Shown here: positions 17,825 through 27,263 of the stretch, piece after piece
How positions within the stretch are numbered: position 1 is the stretch's first letter
Layout of the letters: the number at the start of each line of letters is the position of its first letter
Source of the DNA: Streptomyces sp. ISL-12
GTDB taxonomy: Bacteria; Actinomycetota; Actinomycetes; Streptomycetales; Streptomycetaceae
Length of the DNA: 64,000 bases
Assembly (NCBI RefSeq): GCF_018614415.1
Contig: NZ_JAGGOO010000040.1
Location: forward strand, 62,001-126,000
Reading direction: 5' to 3'
The notes under the pieces: model-generated
Told to the model about the DNA's origin: nothing
Databases searched by the model: none
Seen by the model: only the letters and a program-made list of their open reading frames with translations
Position numbers and translations under genes: made by a program

Positions 17825-19030
17825 CTAGAAGGCCGTGAGCGTCAGCCGGATCCCGGTGGGCGCGGTGTCCTGGATGTAGGAGGCGAAGTCGGCGACGTCG
17901 TCGAAGGCGAAGCCGTACGCCTTGCCGTCCTCGGTGGCCGCGTGCATCGCCTTGGCGTAGTGGTTGGTGAGCGCGGTGCCGTAGAACGCGGCGGGGTCGG
18001 TGGTCGGCTGGGCGGGCGAGGACAGCAGTGTGGAACGGTTGAAACCGGCACCGAGGACCGCCGCGACGGGACCGGTCGTGCCGTCGTTCGGCGCGGCCAG
18101 GGCGCCGTCGCAGAACAGCACGTCCCGGGTGGACGGCTTGGCGAAGGAGACCGAGGCCGGTCCGCTGAAGGTGAACTGCTCACCGCGCACCCGGCCGGTG
18201 AACGTCCCGGCGTTGGTGGTGACCGTGAGGTCCTTGCCGGTGTAGGTGCTCCACACCTCGTCGATGTACGGGGCGAAGTAGTCCTTCGCGAACAGCCCGG
18301 CGTCCAGGCCGTGCCCGGGGGCGATGATCCGGGTGTCGTCGATGACCAGCGGCGCGAACTCCTCCACCTGCCGGACCGCCGCGAACGCCGCCGCCCGGCC
18401 GCCGGCCTTCACGGTGCCCGTCGTCTGGTCCTTCGCGCCGGTCAGCCGGATGGCCATCGGCACGCTGAACATGTCGACCATCGTGGTGTTGCAGAACATG
18501 CCGGAGGCGTTGTACGTGAACTCCGCGCAGTCGTGCAGCACCCCGTAGTTGGGGTCGGACGACACCCAGCCCGCCGGGTACTGGAGCGCGGCGTTGCCGG
18601 CGCCGTCCGTGACCGCCTTGAACTTCAGCTTCTCGCCGAGCGCCACGTAGATCCGGCCGGACATGTACGGCAGGGAGAGCTGGGCCTCGCCGCCGCCGGA
18701 CAGGCTGATGGCGTAGTCGGTAAAGCCGTCGGCGCCGTTGTCGGACAGGGCGATGGGGGCGAGGGTCCCGTCCGGGGTGAGCCGCACCTGCTTGCCGTCC
18801 GCGTTGCCCACGACGTACAGGTGGACGTCGCCGTTGCCGAAGGAGCCGGTCTCGTTGACGACCGTCAACGGCAGCGTGCCCGCCGCCTCGGTGCCGGCCC
18901 GGTCCGCCGAGCCGTTGTCGGCGAGGGCGTGCGGGGCGATGGCGGCGATGGCGGGTGCGGCCACCGCCGCTCCGCCGAGGGCGACGAGCAGCTTGCGGCG
19001 GCCGAGCGGACGCTGGTGACGAGCGGTCAT
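17825..19030 (-). CDS. Secreted GH64 endo-beta-1,3-glucanase
   Basis: A 401-residue laminaripentaose-producing type beta-1,3-glucanase. The N-terminus has a twin-arginine-like signal (GRRKLLVALGGAAVAAPA) ending in HALADNG. The catalytic Glu/Asp pair is inferred at E170 (CAEFTYN) and D186 (MVDMF), 16 residues apart as in the known GH64 enzyme. It should cut fungal or algal beta-1,3-glucan outside the cell. The upstream region carries a perfect 14-bp palindrome, TGAGAGCGCTCTCA, of the LacI-family kind, suggesting sugar-controlled repression. It is tandem with an amino-acid permease gene, probably a separate unit. Confidence 0.93.
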   Translation of the reverse strand: MTARHQRPLGRRKLLVALGGAAVAAPAIAAIAPHALADNGSADRAGTEAAGTLPLTVVNETGSFGNGDVHLYVVGNADGKQVRLTPDGTLAPIALSDNGADGFTDYAISLSGGGEAQLSLPYMSGRIYVALGEKLKFKAVTDGAGNAALQYPAGWVSSDPNYGVLHDCAEFTYNASGMFCNTTMVDMFSVPMAIRLTGAKDQTTGTVKAGGRAAAFAAVRQVEEFAPLVIDDTRIIAPGHGLDAGLFAKDYFAPYIDEVWSTYTGKDLTVTTNAGTFTGRVRGEQFTFSGPASVSFAKPSTRDVLFCDGALAAPNDGTTGPVAAVLGAGFNRSTLLSSPAQPTTDPAAFYGTALTNHYAKAMHAATEDGKAYGFAFDDVADFASYIQDTAPTGIRLTLTAF

Positions 19031-19067
19031 GTGGGGGGCCTCCTGAGGGCTTGCGTGGTGCGGCGCG

Positions 19068-19081
19068 TGAGAGCGCTCTCA
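19068..19081. promoter_or_regulatory. LacI-family-type operator upstream of the GH64 gene
   Basis: TGAGAGCGCTCTCA is a perfect 14-bp palindrome 38 bp before the GH64 start. It closely resembles the TGGGAGCGCTCCCA box bound by the cellobiose repressor CebR and its relatives in Streptomyces. Binding by a LacI-family repressor that senses beta-glucan oligosaccharides is inferred. Confidence 0.7.
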
Positions 19082-19214
19082 GAACGGGCCCGATGCTACG
19101 CAGGGGGAGGGGAGCGGCCAACGGTCGGTGAGGGAGTCAAATCGGGTGATCGGGTGAGGAGTTGGGGATACCGGAAGCGCCGCGGGTGCGCCTTAACCGG
19201 CGTTTAAGGGCCGC

Positions 19215-20489
19215 TTAATCCGCCCCGGCGCGGGCGGCGGCCCGCCGCAGCGCCCAGGCGGCGGCGCCGGCCACGATCACCGCGGCCCCCCACAGCACCG
19301 AGGCCGGCGGCAGGGCACAGGCCAGGACCACACACCCCGCCGCGCCGACGGCCGGCACGATCCGCGCGGGGCGGCCCTCGGCGGGCGTCAGGGTCCAGGC
19401 GGCGGCGTTGGCGACGGCGTAGTAGACCAGTACGCCGAAGGAGGAGAAACCGATCGCGCCGCGTACGTCGGTGACGGCGGCCAGGACGGCGACCACCGCG
19501 CCGACCGCGAGTTCGGCGCGGTGCGGCACACCGAACCGCGGGTGGACCGCGGCCAGCGCGTGCGGCAGATGCCGGTCGCGGGCCATGGCCAGGGCGGTGC
19601 GCGAAACCCCGAGGATCAGCGCCAGCAGCGATCCGGCCGCCGCCACGGCCGCCCCGGCACCCACCACCGGCACCAGCCCCGGCACGCCGGCCTCGCGCAC
19701 GGCGTCGGCGAGCGGGGCCCCGGCCCGGGCGAGCCGGTCCGGCCCGAGCACCGCGAGCACGGCGACCGCGACGGCCGCGTAGACGGCCAGCGCGATGCCG
19801 AGCGCGAGGGGGACGGCGCGGGGGATGGTCCGCTCCGGGTCGCGGACCTCCTCCCCGAGGGTGGCGATGCGCGCGTACCCCGCGAACGCGAAGAACAGCA
19901 GCCCGGCCGCCTGGAGCACCCCGCCGAAGCCGGCCTCCGCCCCGGCGGCCGGCCGGGCGGCCCGGCCCGTGCCGCCGGCCAGACACGCGGCGACCACCGC
20001 GGCGAGCACCACCAGGACGACCGCGACGATCCCGCGGGTCAGCCACGCGGACTTGCGCACCCCGGCGTAGTTCACCGCCGTCAGCGCCACCACCGAGGCG
20101 ACCGCCACGGCGTGCGCCCGCTCCGGCCACACATAGGTCCCCACGGTCAGGGCCATCGCCGCGCAGGAGGCGGTCTTGCCGACCACGAAGCTCCAGCCGG
20201 CCAGGTACCCCCAGAAGTCGCCCAGCCGCTCGCGGCCGTAGACATAGGTGCCGCCCGACCGCGGGTACCGCGCGGCCAGGCGGGCCGAGGAGGTGGCGTT
20301 GCAGTACGCCACCACGGCGGCCAGGGCCAGGCCGATCAGCAGCCCCGAACCGGCCGCGCGGGCGGCGGGGGCGAGCGCGGCGAACACCCCCGCGCCGACC
20401 ATCGCGCCGAGCCCGATCACCACGGCGTCGAACACGCCCAGGTGCCGCTTCAGTTCGCCCGCTCCGGCAGCCGCCGACGACGTGCTCAT
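19215..20489 (-). CDS. APC-superfamily amino acid permease
   Basis: A 424-residue inner-membrane transporter with about 12 hydrophobic segments. The first helix carries VVIGLGAMVGAGVFAALAPA, the substrate-binding helix-1 signature of APC transporters. GGTYVYGRERLGDFWGYLAGW and the loop FAGYARIATLGEEVRDPERT are also typical of amino acid/cation symporters. ATG at 20489 has AGGAGCG upstream. Substrate is unknown. A shared unit with the GH64 gene downstream is unlikely, given the 134-bp gap and the operator in it. Confidence 0.9.
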   Translation of the reverse strand: MSTSSAAAGAGELKRHLGVFDAVVIGLGAMVGAGVFAALAPAARAAGSGLLIGLALAAVVAYCNATSSARLAARYPRSGGTYVYGRERLGDFWGYLAGWSFVVGKTASCAAMALTVGTYVWPERAHAVAVASVVALTAVNYAGVRKSAWLTRGIVAVVLVVLAAVVAACLAGGTGRAARPAAGAEAGFGGVLQAAGLLFFAFAGYARIATLGEEVRDPERTIPRAVPLALGIALAVYAAVAVAVLAVLGPDRLARAGAPLADAVREAGVPGLVPVVGAGAAVAAAGSLLALILGVSRTALAMARDRHLPHALAAVHPRFGVPHRAELAVGAVVAVLAAVTDVRGAIGFSSFGVLVYYAVANAAAWTLTPAEGRPARIVPAVGAAGCVVLACALPPASVLWGAAVIVAGAAAWALRRAAARAGAD

Positions 20490-20615
20490 CGCTCGCTCCT
20501 CGAACACTGGAAGGCCCGTTCATCTTCGTCCGGATTCGTCGGACACCCACCCCCGCGGCCGTCTACTCTACGGATAAAAGGAGTTACCCACCGTGGTCGT
20601 CCGAGGAGGATCCCT

Positions 20616-21152
20616 GTGTCATCGCCCTGCGACCCCCAGCACGCTCCCGCCGGCGATGTGGGCGCAGCGCTCATGATGATCGACTCGCGGCTGAAAAGCA
20701 TCCACGACGGCAAGACCGGGACCGACCCCGAACAGCAGGAACTGATCGACCAGTTCGCCGCGTCCCTGGGGCCCGGCGGAGTCGATGACGTGCTCGACGG
20801 CGCCTGCACCCTCATCTACATGTTCATGCGGTGGCTGCGGATGGCCCACGAGGACCACGGCAAGGACGTCATCGAGTACGTGGTGCCCAACCTCGTGGCC
20901 ACGATGCGGATGATGCCCAAGAGCGTTCCCCCCGAGACCATCCCCACCATGGCCGGCCTGGTCATCGCCGCGGGCACCGACCTGAGCCCCAGCCTCTGGC
21001 GCAAGCAGTACGGGTACTGGACCGAGGAGGAGATGACTCCCCTGGAGGCCACCGCCTTCCTGCTCGCGGAGCACATCAACCGCATCACCGACGATCCCGA
21101 CTTCGCCACCCGCCTGATCACCGAGGCCCTGACCAGGTCGGACGAGGGCTGA
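20616..21152 (+). CDS. Hypothetical all-helical protein
   Basis: 178 residues from GTG at 20616, five bases after a strong GAGGAGGA site. The protein is soluble, has no Cys beyond two near the N-terminus and in DGACTLIYMF, and looks fully helical: DQFAASLGPGGVDDVLDGA, LVATMRMMPKSVPPETIPT and EATAFLLAEHINRITDDPDF. I do not recognise the family. It is divergent from the permease and convergent with an oxidoreductase 16 bp away. Promoter elements may lie in the TACTCTACGGATAAAAGG stretch at about 20563-20580. Confidence 0.75.
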   Translation: MSSPCDPQHAPAGDVGAALMMIDSRLKSIHDGKTGTDPEQQELIDQFAASLGPGGVDDVLDGACTLIYMFMRWLRMAHEDHGKDVIEYVVPNLVATMRMMPKSVPPETIPTMAGLVIAAGTDLSPSLWRKQYGYWTEEEMTPLEATAFLLAEHINRITDDPDFATRLITEALTRSDEG

Positions 21153-21168
21153 CGCGCCGCTGCCCGCG

Positions 21169-22044
21169 TCACTTCAGCAGCGCCTCGGCCTCGGCCAGGA
21201 TCTCCGTCACCCGCAGGCCGAACGCGGCGTCGCACGGATGCGGCCGGCCTGTCCGGACGGCGGTGAGCAGCGCGTCCCCGGCCCGCAGCAGCGCGGGCAC
21301 GGCCCCCTCCGCGCTCTCCGGGAGCAGCGTCACCCCGGTCTCGCCGCGCAGCTCCACCGTCGCGCCGGCCGCGGCCGGCGGTGCCGTCAGGCTGAGCGTC
21401 AGCACGCTCGACGCGCCGCCGGTGTGGTCCAGGACGACCTGCACGGTGTCCCCGGGGCCGGGCGCGGCCGCCGCCACCCGCCGGACGTCACCGAGGACCG
21501 GCAGCATGACGGAGAGCGCGTGCGGCCCCACGTCCCACAGCGCCCCCTTCTCCCGCCGCCACGGCGACCCCGCGAACGGGCTGTCGCCGGTGAACACCGC
21601 GCCGAGCCACTGCGCCCGCGCGGTGAACCAGCCGCCCCGGCCCGCCTGTTCACCGATCCACTCCTCGACCGCCGGCTGGAAGCGGGCGGTGAAGAAAACC
21701 ACCGAGGCCACCCCGGCCGCCCGCACCGCCCCGGCCACGGCCCCCGCCTCCGCCACGGTGGTCGCCAGCGGTTTGTCCAGCAGCAGGTGGCGGCCCGCGC
21801 GGGCCGCGCGCACCGCCAGCCCCGCCTGGACCGACGGGGGCAGCGCGAAGGCCACCGCCTCCACGTCCGCCAGCAGGGCGTCCACGTCGTCGTAGGCCCG
21901 GGTGCCGTGCCGGTCCGCCAGTTCCCCGGCCGCCTCTAGGCGGCGTCCCCATACGCCGACGAAGTCGAGGCCGTCGTGGCGCCGCAGGGCGGGGGCGTGC
22001 GCCAGCTCCGCCCAGGGACCGGTGCCGAGCAGTCCGATACGCAT
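21169..22044 (-). CDS. Gfo/Idh/MocA family oxidoreductase
   Basis: A 291-residue NAD(P)-dependent dehydrogenase, probably acting on a sugar or inositol-like substrate. The N-terminal Rossmann fold starts at [20 protein letters not shown]. The family signature with the catalytic Lys is in [19 protein letters not shown], and the C-terminal domain has [19 protein letters not shown], where the conserved Asp and His sit. It is slightly shorter than the usual 330-380 residues, mostly in the C-terminal sheet. No sugar transporter or kinase is adjacent, so the pathway is open. Confidence 0.9.
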   Translation of the reverse strand: MRIGLLGTGPWAELAHAPALRRHDGLDFVGVWGRRLEAAGELADRHGTRAYDDVDALLADVEAVAFALPPSVQAGLAVRAARAGRHLLLDKPLATTVAEAGAVAGAVRAAGVASVVFFTARFQPAVEEWIGEQAGRGGWFTARAQWLGAVFTGDSPFAGSPWRREKGALWDVGPHALSVMLPVLGDVRRVAAAAPGPGDTVQVVLDHTGGASSVLTLSLTAPPAAAGATVELRGETGVTLLPESAEGAVPALLRAGDALLTAVRTGRPHPCDAAFGLRVTEILAEAEALLK

Positions 22045-22416
22045 GCCGCCGCCTTCCTCGGGATGCCGAAACGCCGGGACGGCCCGGAGGACGGGCCCGG
22101 CCGAGGCGAGCGTGCCACACCGTCCCCTGACCGTGCACCACCTTCGCGCGCACGCCCGGAGAGCCCGGTGCCAGGTGATGCCTGGTGCCCGGTGGGCGGG
22201 GGCCCTGGCGGGCGGGTGTCCGGCGGGCCGACGGACCGGCGCGTTCGCGTGGCCGGTGATATTGCCGATCCGCACAGCGCGCCGCCAGTCGACAGTGAAA
22301 CGGCCAGTCCACCGGCGATGCCCGGCCGGTGCGGCACCGGAACGCCCGTTCCCGCGTGCCGGTGCCCGAACGGCCGTCGGCCGGGCCTGTCGCCACGAGA
22401 GAGAGGACGACTCGTC
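22045..22416. other. Gene-free 372-bp divergent intergenic region
   Basis: This lies between the starts of the Gfo/Idh gene (minus) and the secreted lipase gene (plus). No coding pattern is seen. CCAGGTGATGCCTGG at about 22172-22186 is a short inverted repeat, and GATATT at 22258-22263 is the only hexamer resembling a -10 box for the lipase gene, but no good -35 partner is visible. GAGAGAGGA before the lipase GTG is the likely ribosome site. Confidence 0.5.
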
Positions 22417-23349
22417 GTGCACTCCACCCCCCACACCCCCGCCGGTCACCGTGGCTCGCGCAGAACGTCCCGCCCGACCCGGCGTCGGCTGGCCGGCGCG
22501 GCGGCGGCGATCACCGCGGTCGTCGGGCTCAGCACCCTCACCAGCCCGGGCGCCCAGGCCGCCGACAACCCCTACGAGCGCGGCCCGGCTCCCACCCAGT
22601 CCAGCATCGAGGCGCTGCGCGGCCCGTACTCCGTGTCGGAGACGTCCGTTTCCTCGCTCGGTGTCACGGGCTTCGGCGGCGGCACCATCTACTACCCGAC
22701 CAGCACCAGCGACGGCACGTTCGGCGCCGTGGCGATCGCGCCCGGCTTCACGGCGTACCAGTCCTCCATGGCGTGGCTCGGACCGCGGCTGGCCTCGCAG
22801 GGCTTCGTGGTGTTCACCATCGACACCAACACCACGGTGGACCAGCCCGCCTCCCGGGGCGAGCAGCTTCTCGCGGCCCTGGACTACCTGACCCAGCGCA
22901 GCACCGTGCGGACCCGCGTCGACAGCAGCCGGCTCGGCGTCATGGGCCACTCCATGGGCGGCGGCGGCACGCTGGAGGCGGCCAAGGACCGGCCCTCGCT
23001 CCAGGCCGCGATCCCGCTCACGCCCTGGAACACCGACAAGACCTGGCCGGAGGTCAGCACCCCCACCCTGATCGTCGGCGCGGACGGGGACACCATCGCC
23101 CCGGTCTCCTCCCACGCCGAACCGTTCTACTCCAGCCTGCCGTCCAGCACGGACCGCGCCTATCTGGAGCTGAACTCCGCGACGCACTTCTCACCGAACT
23201 CGTCGAACACGACGATCGCGAAGTACAGCATTTCCTGGCTGAAGCGGTTCATCGACAACGACACCCGCTACGAGCAGTTCCTGTGCCCGCTGCCGTCGTC
23301 GAGCCTGACCATCGAGGAGTACCGGGGCAACTGCCCGCACACCTCCTGA
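22417..23349 (+). CDS. Secreted lipase / cutinase-like polyester hydrolase
   Basis: A 310-residue alpha/beta hydrolase very like the Streptomyces exfoliatus lipase whose structure is known (1JFR), from memory of that sequence, and related to actinomycete cutinases and PET hydrolases. A signal peptide runs to about AQA at 46-48. The triad is Ser179 (GHSMGGGG), Asp225 ([10 protein letters not shown]) and His257 (SATHFSP); the spacings 46 and 78 equal those of the Thermobifida cutinases. An oxyanion-loop aromatic is Phe111 in PGFTAYQSS. Two Cys near the C-terminus (FLCPL, GNCPH) match the cutinase disulfide. It likely cleaves ester lipids or polyesters outside the cell. Confidence 0.93.
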   Translation: MHSTPHTPAGHRGSRRTSRPTRRRLAGAAAAITAVVGLSTLTSPGAQAADNPYERGPAPTQSSIEALRGPYSVSETSVSSLGVTGFGGGTIYYPTSTSDGTFGAVAIAPGFTAYQSSMAWLGPRLASQGFVVFTIDTNTTVDQPASRGEQLLAALDYLTQRSTVRTRVDSSRLGVMGHSMGGGGTLEAAKDRPSLQAAIPLTPWNTDKTWPEVSTPTLIVGADGDTIAPVSSHAEPFYSSLPSSTDRAYLELNSATHFSPNSSNTTIAKYSISWLKRFIDNDTRYEQFLCPLPSSSLTIEEYRGNCPHTS

Positions 23350-23537
23350 CGCTCGTCCGGCCCCACCCGGCGGCGGTCGCCCATCCGGCGGCCGCCGCCG
23401 GTGCTGTGCAGGTGCACGGACGCGGGGGCCGCGCACTGGGCACCGACACACTTCGGGTCATGTGCATGACCAATGGATGCGCAGGTCGGACGGGACGGCA
23501 GCCCGTCCCGTAGTGCGGACCTCTCCCTTCCGCCTCT

Positions 23538-23555
23538 GGTTACGCGCGCGTAACC
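23538..23555. promoter_or_regulatory. Perfect 18-bp palindrome before the LAL regulator gene
   Basis: GGTTACGCGCGCGTAACC reads the same on both strands. It ends eight bases before the ATG at 23564, so a bound dimer would block transcription or translation initiation. Autoregulation by the downstream LuxR-type protein or control by another dimeric repressor is inferred. Its position also argues against a longer start at 23462. Confidence 0.6.
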
Positions 23556-23563
23556 TCCCGGGA

Positions 23564-26500
23564 ATGACCGGAAACACGATCGTACGTCCGGCTGTGCGGA
23601 TGCACGGGCGGAGCACGCAACGACGGGCGGTCGCCGCCCTGCTGGACCAGCTGCGGACGCACGGCGCCGGACTCGTCGTGACGGGGGAGCCCGGCCTCGG
23701 CCGCACCGCTCTCCTGCGCTGGGCCGCCCGGGGCTTCACGGCCGGGAACGTTCTTCATTTGCGGGCCGGCCCGGGCGGCGGCCGAGCGGCCCCGGGCTGT
23801 CCGGACGGTCCAGGAGGGCCGGGGGTCTCGGCGGTACCGCACGGCCACGGACGGGCGTGGCCCCGAGGGGAGGGCGGGTTCGCGTGGCTCCCGGACCAGG
23901 ACGGCCTGGAACGGCTCCCCGGCCACGGCACACGCGCCGGGGCCGGGGAAGCCGGCCGAGGTACGCGCGCGGGGGAGGGCGGCCCGGAGGCCGAGCCCGG
24001 CACGGACACCGCGGACGCCTGGGCAGGCCCGGAGGCCGGGCAGGGCGCTCACGCGGCGCGTCCCGATCGGCGGCCGCAGGCCCAGGGCCGCGAGCAGGGT
24101 GCGGACGGGTGGGCCCCCGGGCGGCGCACGTACACGTGGACCCCCGGTCCGGGTGTCACCCCGGGTGCGCTGCTCGACGCCTTCCGCGCCGCGGCCCACG
24201 GCGGCCCGCTGCTGGTCTGCGTGGACGACGCCCACCTCTGGGACGCCGCGGGCCGCGCCGCCCTGGGCGCGGTGGCCGGGCGGCCGGACGCCGCGGACCG
24301 GGTGGGGCTGCTGCTCTCCGTCGCCGGGCACCGCGCCGTCGACGCGGAGTTCGCCGCCCTGCCCGTCGTCCGCCTGGACCCGCTGACCCCGGCGCAGGCC
24401 ACCGCGCTCCTCGACGAGGTGACCGACCGCGCCGTGGAACCCGCAGTCCGCGCCGAACTGCTGGCCGAGGCCGAGGGCAACCCGGCCCTGCTGCTCGCCC
24501 TGGTCCACCGCCTGTCCGCCGCCGAACTGCGCGGCCGGCGTCCGCTGCCCCGGCCGCTCGCCGACGCCGGCACCCTGGCCGCCGTGGCGGGACGGGCCCT
24601 GACCGGGCTGTCGCCGGACGCCCGGGACCTGCTGCTGACGGCGGTGCTGGCGGCACGGACGTCGGACGCCCCGGACGCCGACACCGGCCTGGTGCGGGAC
24701 GCCGTACGGCGTCTGCGGCCCGCCCAGGCGGAGCCGCACCCGCAGCCGCCCCCGGAACTCGAACCCGTCGCCGAGGGCGGACTGCGCTTCCTCAGCCCGC
24801 TGCTGCGGCGGGCCGTGCGCGCCACCGCGGCCCCGGACCGGCGGCGGGCCGCGCACCGGGCGCTCGCCGACGTCCTGGAGGCCGGCGGACAGCGGCTGCC
24901 CGGGCTGCTGCACCGCTCCTGGTCCGAGACCGCACCGTCCCCCGGGCTCGGGGACCGGCTGGCGGCCGAGGCGTCCGCCGGGACGGCGCCCGCCTCCCAC
25001 CGGCTGCGCGCCACGGCGTACGCCCGCGCCGCGGAACTGGCGGCGGACGGCCCGGTCCGCGCGGAGCGGTACACCGCCGCCGCCGAACAGGAACTGCTCG
25101 CCGGGCGCCCCGACCGGGCGCGTCCGCTGCTCGCCACCGCCCGCGGCTGCGCCGCGCCACCCCTGGTGCGGGGGCGGGCCGAGCTGGTGAGCGGGCTGAC
25201 CGAACTGCGGGACGGTCCCGTCGAGGACGCCCACCAGTCGCTGCTGCTGGCGGCGTCCCTGCTCGCCGGCCCCGCCCCCGATCAGGCCGCCGCCGCCGTT
25301 CTGGCCGCCGCGAACGCGGCCTGGGCGGCGGGGGACCTGGCCGCCTGCCTGGCCACGCTCGGCACCGGCGAGGGGGCGCGGGGCACCGTGGGCGACCACC
25401 GGCTCGGCATGCGGGCGCTGCTCGAAGGGCGCTTCGACCGCGCGGCCGGACCGCTCGGGCACGTGGTGCGCCGGGCCGGCACCGACGACCGGCCCGAGTC
25501 GCTGCTGCGGTCGGCCGCCGCCGCCCTGCTGCTCGGCGAGGTGGACGCCGCCCGCCGGGCCGGGGCCCGTGCCCTGGCCGCCGCCCGGCACCTGGGGTCG
25601 GCCGCGCTCGTCCCCCAGGCCCTGGAGTACCTCGCCTACGCCGAACTGCGCGCCGGTCGGCACGCCCAGGCCCGCGCCCACGCCGAGGAGGGGCTGCGCA
25701 CCGCGCTGCGGGCCGGGCAGCGCAACACGGCGGCCCTGCACCACGCGGTGCTGGCCCTGGCGGCGTCCATCGAGGACGCCCCGGACGTCGTGGCCCGCCA
25801 TGTGGACGCCGCGCAGACCACGGCCCGGCGGCACGGCCTGGCGCAGGCCGCGACCCTCGCGGAGTGGGCGGCGGCCCGCGTCGACCTGGGCCGCGGCCGG
25901 CCCCTGGACGCGGCCGACCGGCTCGGCCTGCTGGTCCTGCCCGGCCCCCGGCGCGGCCACTTCGCGGTGTGGCGGCTCGCCGTGCCCTGCTTCGTGGAGG
26001 CCGCGGTGCCCGCCGGACGGCACGAGGAGGCCCGTACGCTGCTGGCGGACTTCGCCGACTGGGCGGCCTTCGGCGCCGACCGGCAGTCCGTCGGCCAGCT
26101 CGCCCGCTGCCGCGCCCTGCTGGCCGCGCCCGAGGACGCCGACGCGCTCTACCGCGCGGCGCTGGCGCGGCATGACGAGACCGACGGCGGTGACTTCGAA
26201 CGGGCCCGTACGGCGCTGCTGTACGGCAAGTGGCTGCGCCGCCGGCGCAGACCGCGGGAGGCCCGGGACCACCTCGGCGGCGCGCTGGCCGGTTTCGAGC
26301 GGTGCGGCGCCGGCGTGTGGGCGGAACAGACGCGCGGCGAACTGCGCGCGATCGGCGGCGCCTCACGCGCCGAGGGCGCGGGCGCGCTGACCCGGCTGAC
26401 CCCGCAGCAGCTCCGTATCGCGCGGTACGTCGCCGAGGGCGCCACCAACCGTGAGGTGGCGCTGGCCCTCGCGGTCAGCACCCGCACGGTGGACTACCAC

Positions 26501-26593
26501 CTCCGCAAGGTCTTCGCGGCGCTTGGCGTCCGCTCCCGGGTGGAACTGGCCCGCATGGTCGAACAGTCGGAACAGACCGCCGCCCATCCGTGA
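23564..26593 (+). CDS. LAL-type LuxR-family transcriptional regulator
   Basis: A 1009-residue large ATP-binding LuxR regulator. Residues 37-52 hold a Walker A-like loop, VVTGEPGLGRTALL, with Arg47 where Lys is normal. A Gly/Pro/Arg-rich stretch of about 130 residues (66-195) separates it from the Walker B segment LLVCVDDAHLWD (Asp221/222); this insert is not usual for the family. A long Ala/Leu-rich helical-repeat region follows, and the C-terminus has a LuxR helix-turn-helix with LTPQQLRIARYVAEGATN, VSTRTVDYHLRKVFAALGV and RVELARM. Such proteins often activate secondary metabolism or sugar genes. The target is unknown; the palindrome at 23538 suggests tight control. Confidence 0.9.
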   Translation: MTGNTIVRPAVRMHGRSTQRRAVAALLDQLRTHGAGLVVTGEPGLGRTALLRWAARGFTAGNVLHLRAGPGGGRAAPGCPDGPGGPGVSAVPHGHGRAWPRGEGGFAWLPDQDGLERLPGHGTRAGAGEAGRGTRAGEGGPEAEPGTDTADAWAGPEAGQGAHAARPDRRPQAQGREQGADGWAPGRRTYTWTPGPGVTPGALLDAFRAAAHGGPLLVCVDDAHLWDAAGRAALGAVAGRPDAADRVGLLLSVAGHRAVDAEFAALPVVRLDPLTPAQATALLDEVTDRAVEPAVRAELLAEAEGNPALLLALVHRLSAAELRGRRPLPRPLADAGTLAAVAGRALTGLSPDARDLLLTAVLAARTSDAPDADTGLVRDAVRRLRPAQAEPHPQPPPELEPVAEGGLRFLSPLLRRAVRATAAPDRRRAAHRALADVLEAGGQRLPGLLHRSWSETAPSPGLGDRLAAEASAGTAPASHRLRATAYARAAELAADGPVRAERYTAAAEQELLAGRPDRARPLLATARGCAAPPLVRGRAELVSGLTELRDGPVEDAHQSLLLAASLLAGPAPDQAAAAVLAAANAAWAAGDLAACLATLGTGEGARGTVGDHRLGMRALLEGRFDRAAGPLGHVVRRAGTDDRPESLLRSAAAALLLGEVDAARRAGARALAAARHLGSAALVPQALEYLAYAELRAGRHAQARAHAEEGLRTALRAGQRNTAALHHAVLALAASIEDAPDVVARHVDAAQTTARRHGLAQAATLAEWAAARVDLGRGRPLDAADRLGLLVLPGPRRGHFAVWRLAVPCFVEAAVPAGRHEEARTLLADFADWAAFGADRQSVGQLARCRALLAAPEDADALYRAALARHDETDGGDFERARTALLYGKWLRRRRRPREARDHLGGALAGFERCGAGVWAEQTRGELRAIGGASRAEGAGALTRLTPQQLRIARYVAEGATNREVALALAVSTRTVDYHLRKVFAALGVRSRVELARMVEQSEQTAAHP

Positions 26594-26669
26594 CCACCGC
26601 CCACCCGTGACCGCCGGCGGTCCGTGACCACGCCCACCCGTGACCGCCCCCCACCCACGACCGAGTGCC

Positions 26670-27062
26670 TCACTTGACCAGCGTCTCGAAACCCGTGTCG
26701 GCGCAGTAGGCCGCCGCGCGGCCCTCGGCGGCCGGATCACCCCCGACCGCCAGGCCGGTGTCCTGGAGGATGTGGCTGCCGTCGACGTCCAGGCCCTCCT
26801 GGTCCAGCGCCTTCGCGGCGGCGACGACCGCGTACCCGGCGACCTCGTCGCCGCCCTCCGACGCGCGCTCGGCCCGCTCCCAGACGGCCAGCCTGGTGCA
26901 GTAGGTCTCCCGGCGGTTGCGGACCTCCTCGGGATCGGTGCCGGAGCAGCCGGCCGACGCGCACACGGCGACGGCGACGGCCGCGGCCGCCACCGCCCGC
27001 ACGGCACCCCGTGGCCCCCCGCGACCGCGTCTCCCGCTCCACCCCGTGCCACGCATGGACAT
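26670..27062 (-). CDS. Small putative lipoprotein
   Basis: 130 residues from ATG at 27062 (a second ATG lies two codons on). A basic start and hydrophobic stretch lead to AVCASAGCSG, a plausible lipobox with Cys at about residue 37. The mature part has two Cys (ETYCTRLAVW and AAYCADTGFETL), likely disulfide-bonded, and the repeated sense of 'YC...' segments framing a helical domain. I do not recognise the family; similar short streptomycete lipoproteins are common. It is divergent from the PucR-like regulator gene. Confidence 0.7.
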   Translation of the reverse strand: MSMRGTGWSGRRGRGGPRGAVRAVAAAAVAVAVCASAGCSGTDPEEVRNRRETYCTRLAVWERAERASEGGDEVAGYAVVAAAKALDQEGLDVDGSHILQDTGLAVGGDPAAEGRAAAYCADTGFETLVK

Positions 27063-27263
27063 CTCCGCACTCCCCACCCCGGAACGATCACGGCACCTTA
27101 CCGGCCGACCCGGCCCGGAGCAGGATTCGTGCTGCCGAGGACCTAGGGACCGACCGGACGGTATGCCATCCTTCGGGGCAGGACGAGTCAGGGGACAGCC
27201 GCGCACGGGCCGGGCGCCCGGTGCGAGCCGCCGCTGGAAGCCCGAGCCTTGGGGAGGGCCGCG

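Noticed and set aside
23462..23563. Earlier GTG start for the LAL regulator
   Set aside because: It would translate the 18-bp palindrome and adds residues unlike the family N-terminus.
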